Origin: an uncultured Oscillospiraceae bacterium
Lineage (GTDB): Bacteria > Bacillota > Clostridia > Oscillospirales > Oscillospiraceae
Reading direction: 5' to 3'
Length of the DNA: 22,135 nt
Assembly (NCBI GenBank): GCA_934572325.1
Contig: CAKTKT010000030.1
Span: 1 to 22,135 of the forward strand
Position numbers and translations under genes: made by a program. This document shows, one piece after another, positions 22,000 to 22,135 of the stretch. The notes beneath the pieces were generated by a model. The model searched no databases, was not told the origin of the DNA, and saw only the letters and a program-made list of their open reading frames with translations. How positions within the stretch are numbered: the first letter of the stretch is position 1; every line of letters starts with the position of its first letter.

Positions 22000-22044
22000 C
22001 ATAAAAAGTCCGCCGCAATTCTATCAAAACCACGGCGGACTTTT
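22000..22044 (-). terminator. Terminator of the tRNA-Ser transcript
   Basis: A perfect 12-bp stem, 22004-22015 with 22033-22044, has a 17-base loop and is followed by a T on the minus strand. It starts at the last base of the tRNA's encoded CCA. Confidence 0.8.
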
Positions 22045-22135
22045 GGCGGAGAAGAAGGGATTCGAACCCTTGATACCCTTATGGGGTATACACGATTTCC
22101 AATCGTGCGCGCTCGACCAACTACGCGACTTCTCC
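22044..22135 (-). tRNA. tRNA-Ser (anticodon GGA)
   Basis: A 92-base class II tRNA ending exactly at the window edge. The acceptor stem GGAGAAG (22135-22129) pairs with CTTCTCC (22054-22048). The discriminator is G and CCA is encoded (22046-22044). The anticodon stem CACGA/TCGTG encloses TTGGAAA with anticodon GGA at 22100-22098, reading UCC and UCU. A long variable arm (TATACCC/GGGTATC) and the TTCGAAT T-loop confirm serine. Confidence 0.96.

Noticed and set aside
1..22135. CRISPR arrays, rRNA genes, prophage or plasmid origins
   Set aside because: No regularly spaced direct repeats, rRNA sequence, phage genes or replication genes were seen.

Overview
The window looks like a chromosomal stretch of a GC-rich anaerobic Firmicute, most likely a gut Clostridia/Oscillospiraceae-type bacterium. 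The evidence is AGGAGG-type ribosome sites, sigma-A promoters with 17-bp spacers, an oxygen-sensitive class III ribonucleotide reductase, a BMP-type nucleoside ABC transporter and many lipoprotein/ABC genes. The genus cannot be read from the sequence. Most genes are GC-rich; the acetyltransferase near the right end and the intergenic regulatory regions are AT-richer.

Layout. (1) 1-3234, minus strand: a surface-polysaccharide operon of a GT2 glycosyltransferase, a Wzx/TuaB-like flippase and an ATP-grasp ligase cut by the window edge. Its apparent promoter (3556-3584) is separated from the first gene by a 280-bp MITE-like element (3267-3546) with 27-bp perfect terminal inverted repeats and a TATC duplication. 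(2) 3652-11633, minus strand: nucleoside acquisition, with psuG, two BMP-type permeases, a double ABC ATPase, a fucose/arabinose-isomerase-like protein of unknown role, the BMP lipoprotein and deoD. (3) 11786-12999, plus strand: udk-tdk (uridine and thymidine kinases), divergent from deoD, with the two -35 boxes one base apart. (4) 13023-18147, minus strand: nrdG, nrdD (with a fused C-terminal thioredoxin-like domain), a TrxB-like reductase and a membrane acyltransferase. Two NrdR-box-like palindromes 41 bp apart lie upstream of nrdG. (5) 18449-21345, plus strand: a consensus promoter, a 32-residue methionine-rich leader peptide, an intrinsic terminator, then metN-metI-metQ. (6) 21409-22135, minus strand: a GNAT acetyltransferase and a complete tRNA-Ser(GGA) with its terminator.

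How the parts work together. Sections 2 and 3 form a nucleoside uptake and salvage island: import, phosphorolysis of purine nucleosides, phosphorylation of uridine/cytidine and thymidine, and cleavage of pseudouridine 5'-phosphate. Section 4 makes deoxynucleotides anaerobically and appears to carry its own reducing chain (NADPH, TrxB, redoxin domain of NrdD). Section 5 imports methionine.

The most notable candidate system is at 18449-18692. A strong promoter drives a tiny ORF with 12 Met and 4 Cys codons among 32, followed by a 13-bp terminator stem just ahead of metN. A possible antiterminator pairs the end of the tiny ORF with the terminator's left arm. This is the architecture of ribosome-mediated transcription attenuation sensing methionyl-tRNA, in place of the S-box riboswitch or T-box usual in Firmicutes. 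The mechanism is inferred from sequence and untested.
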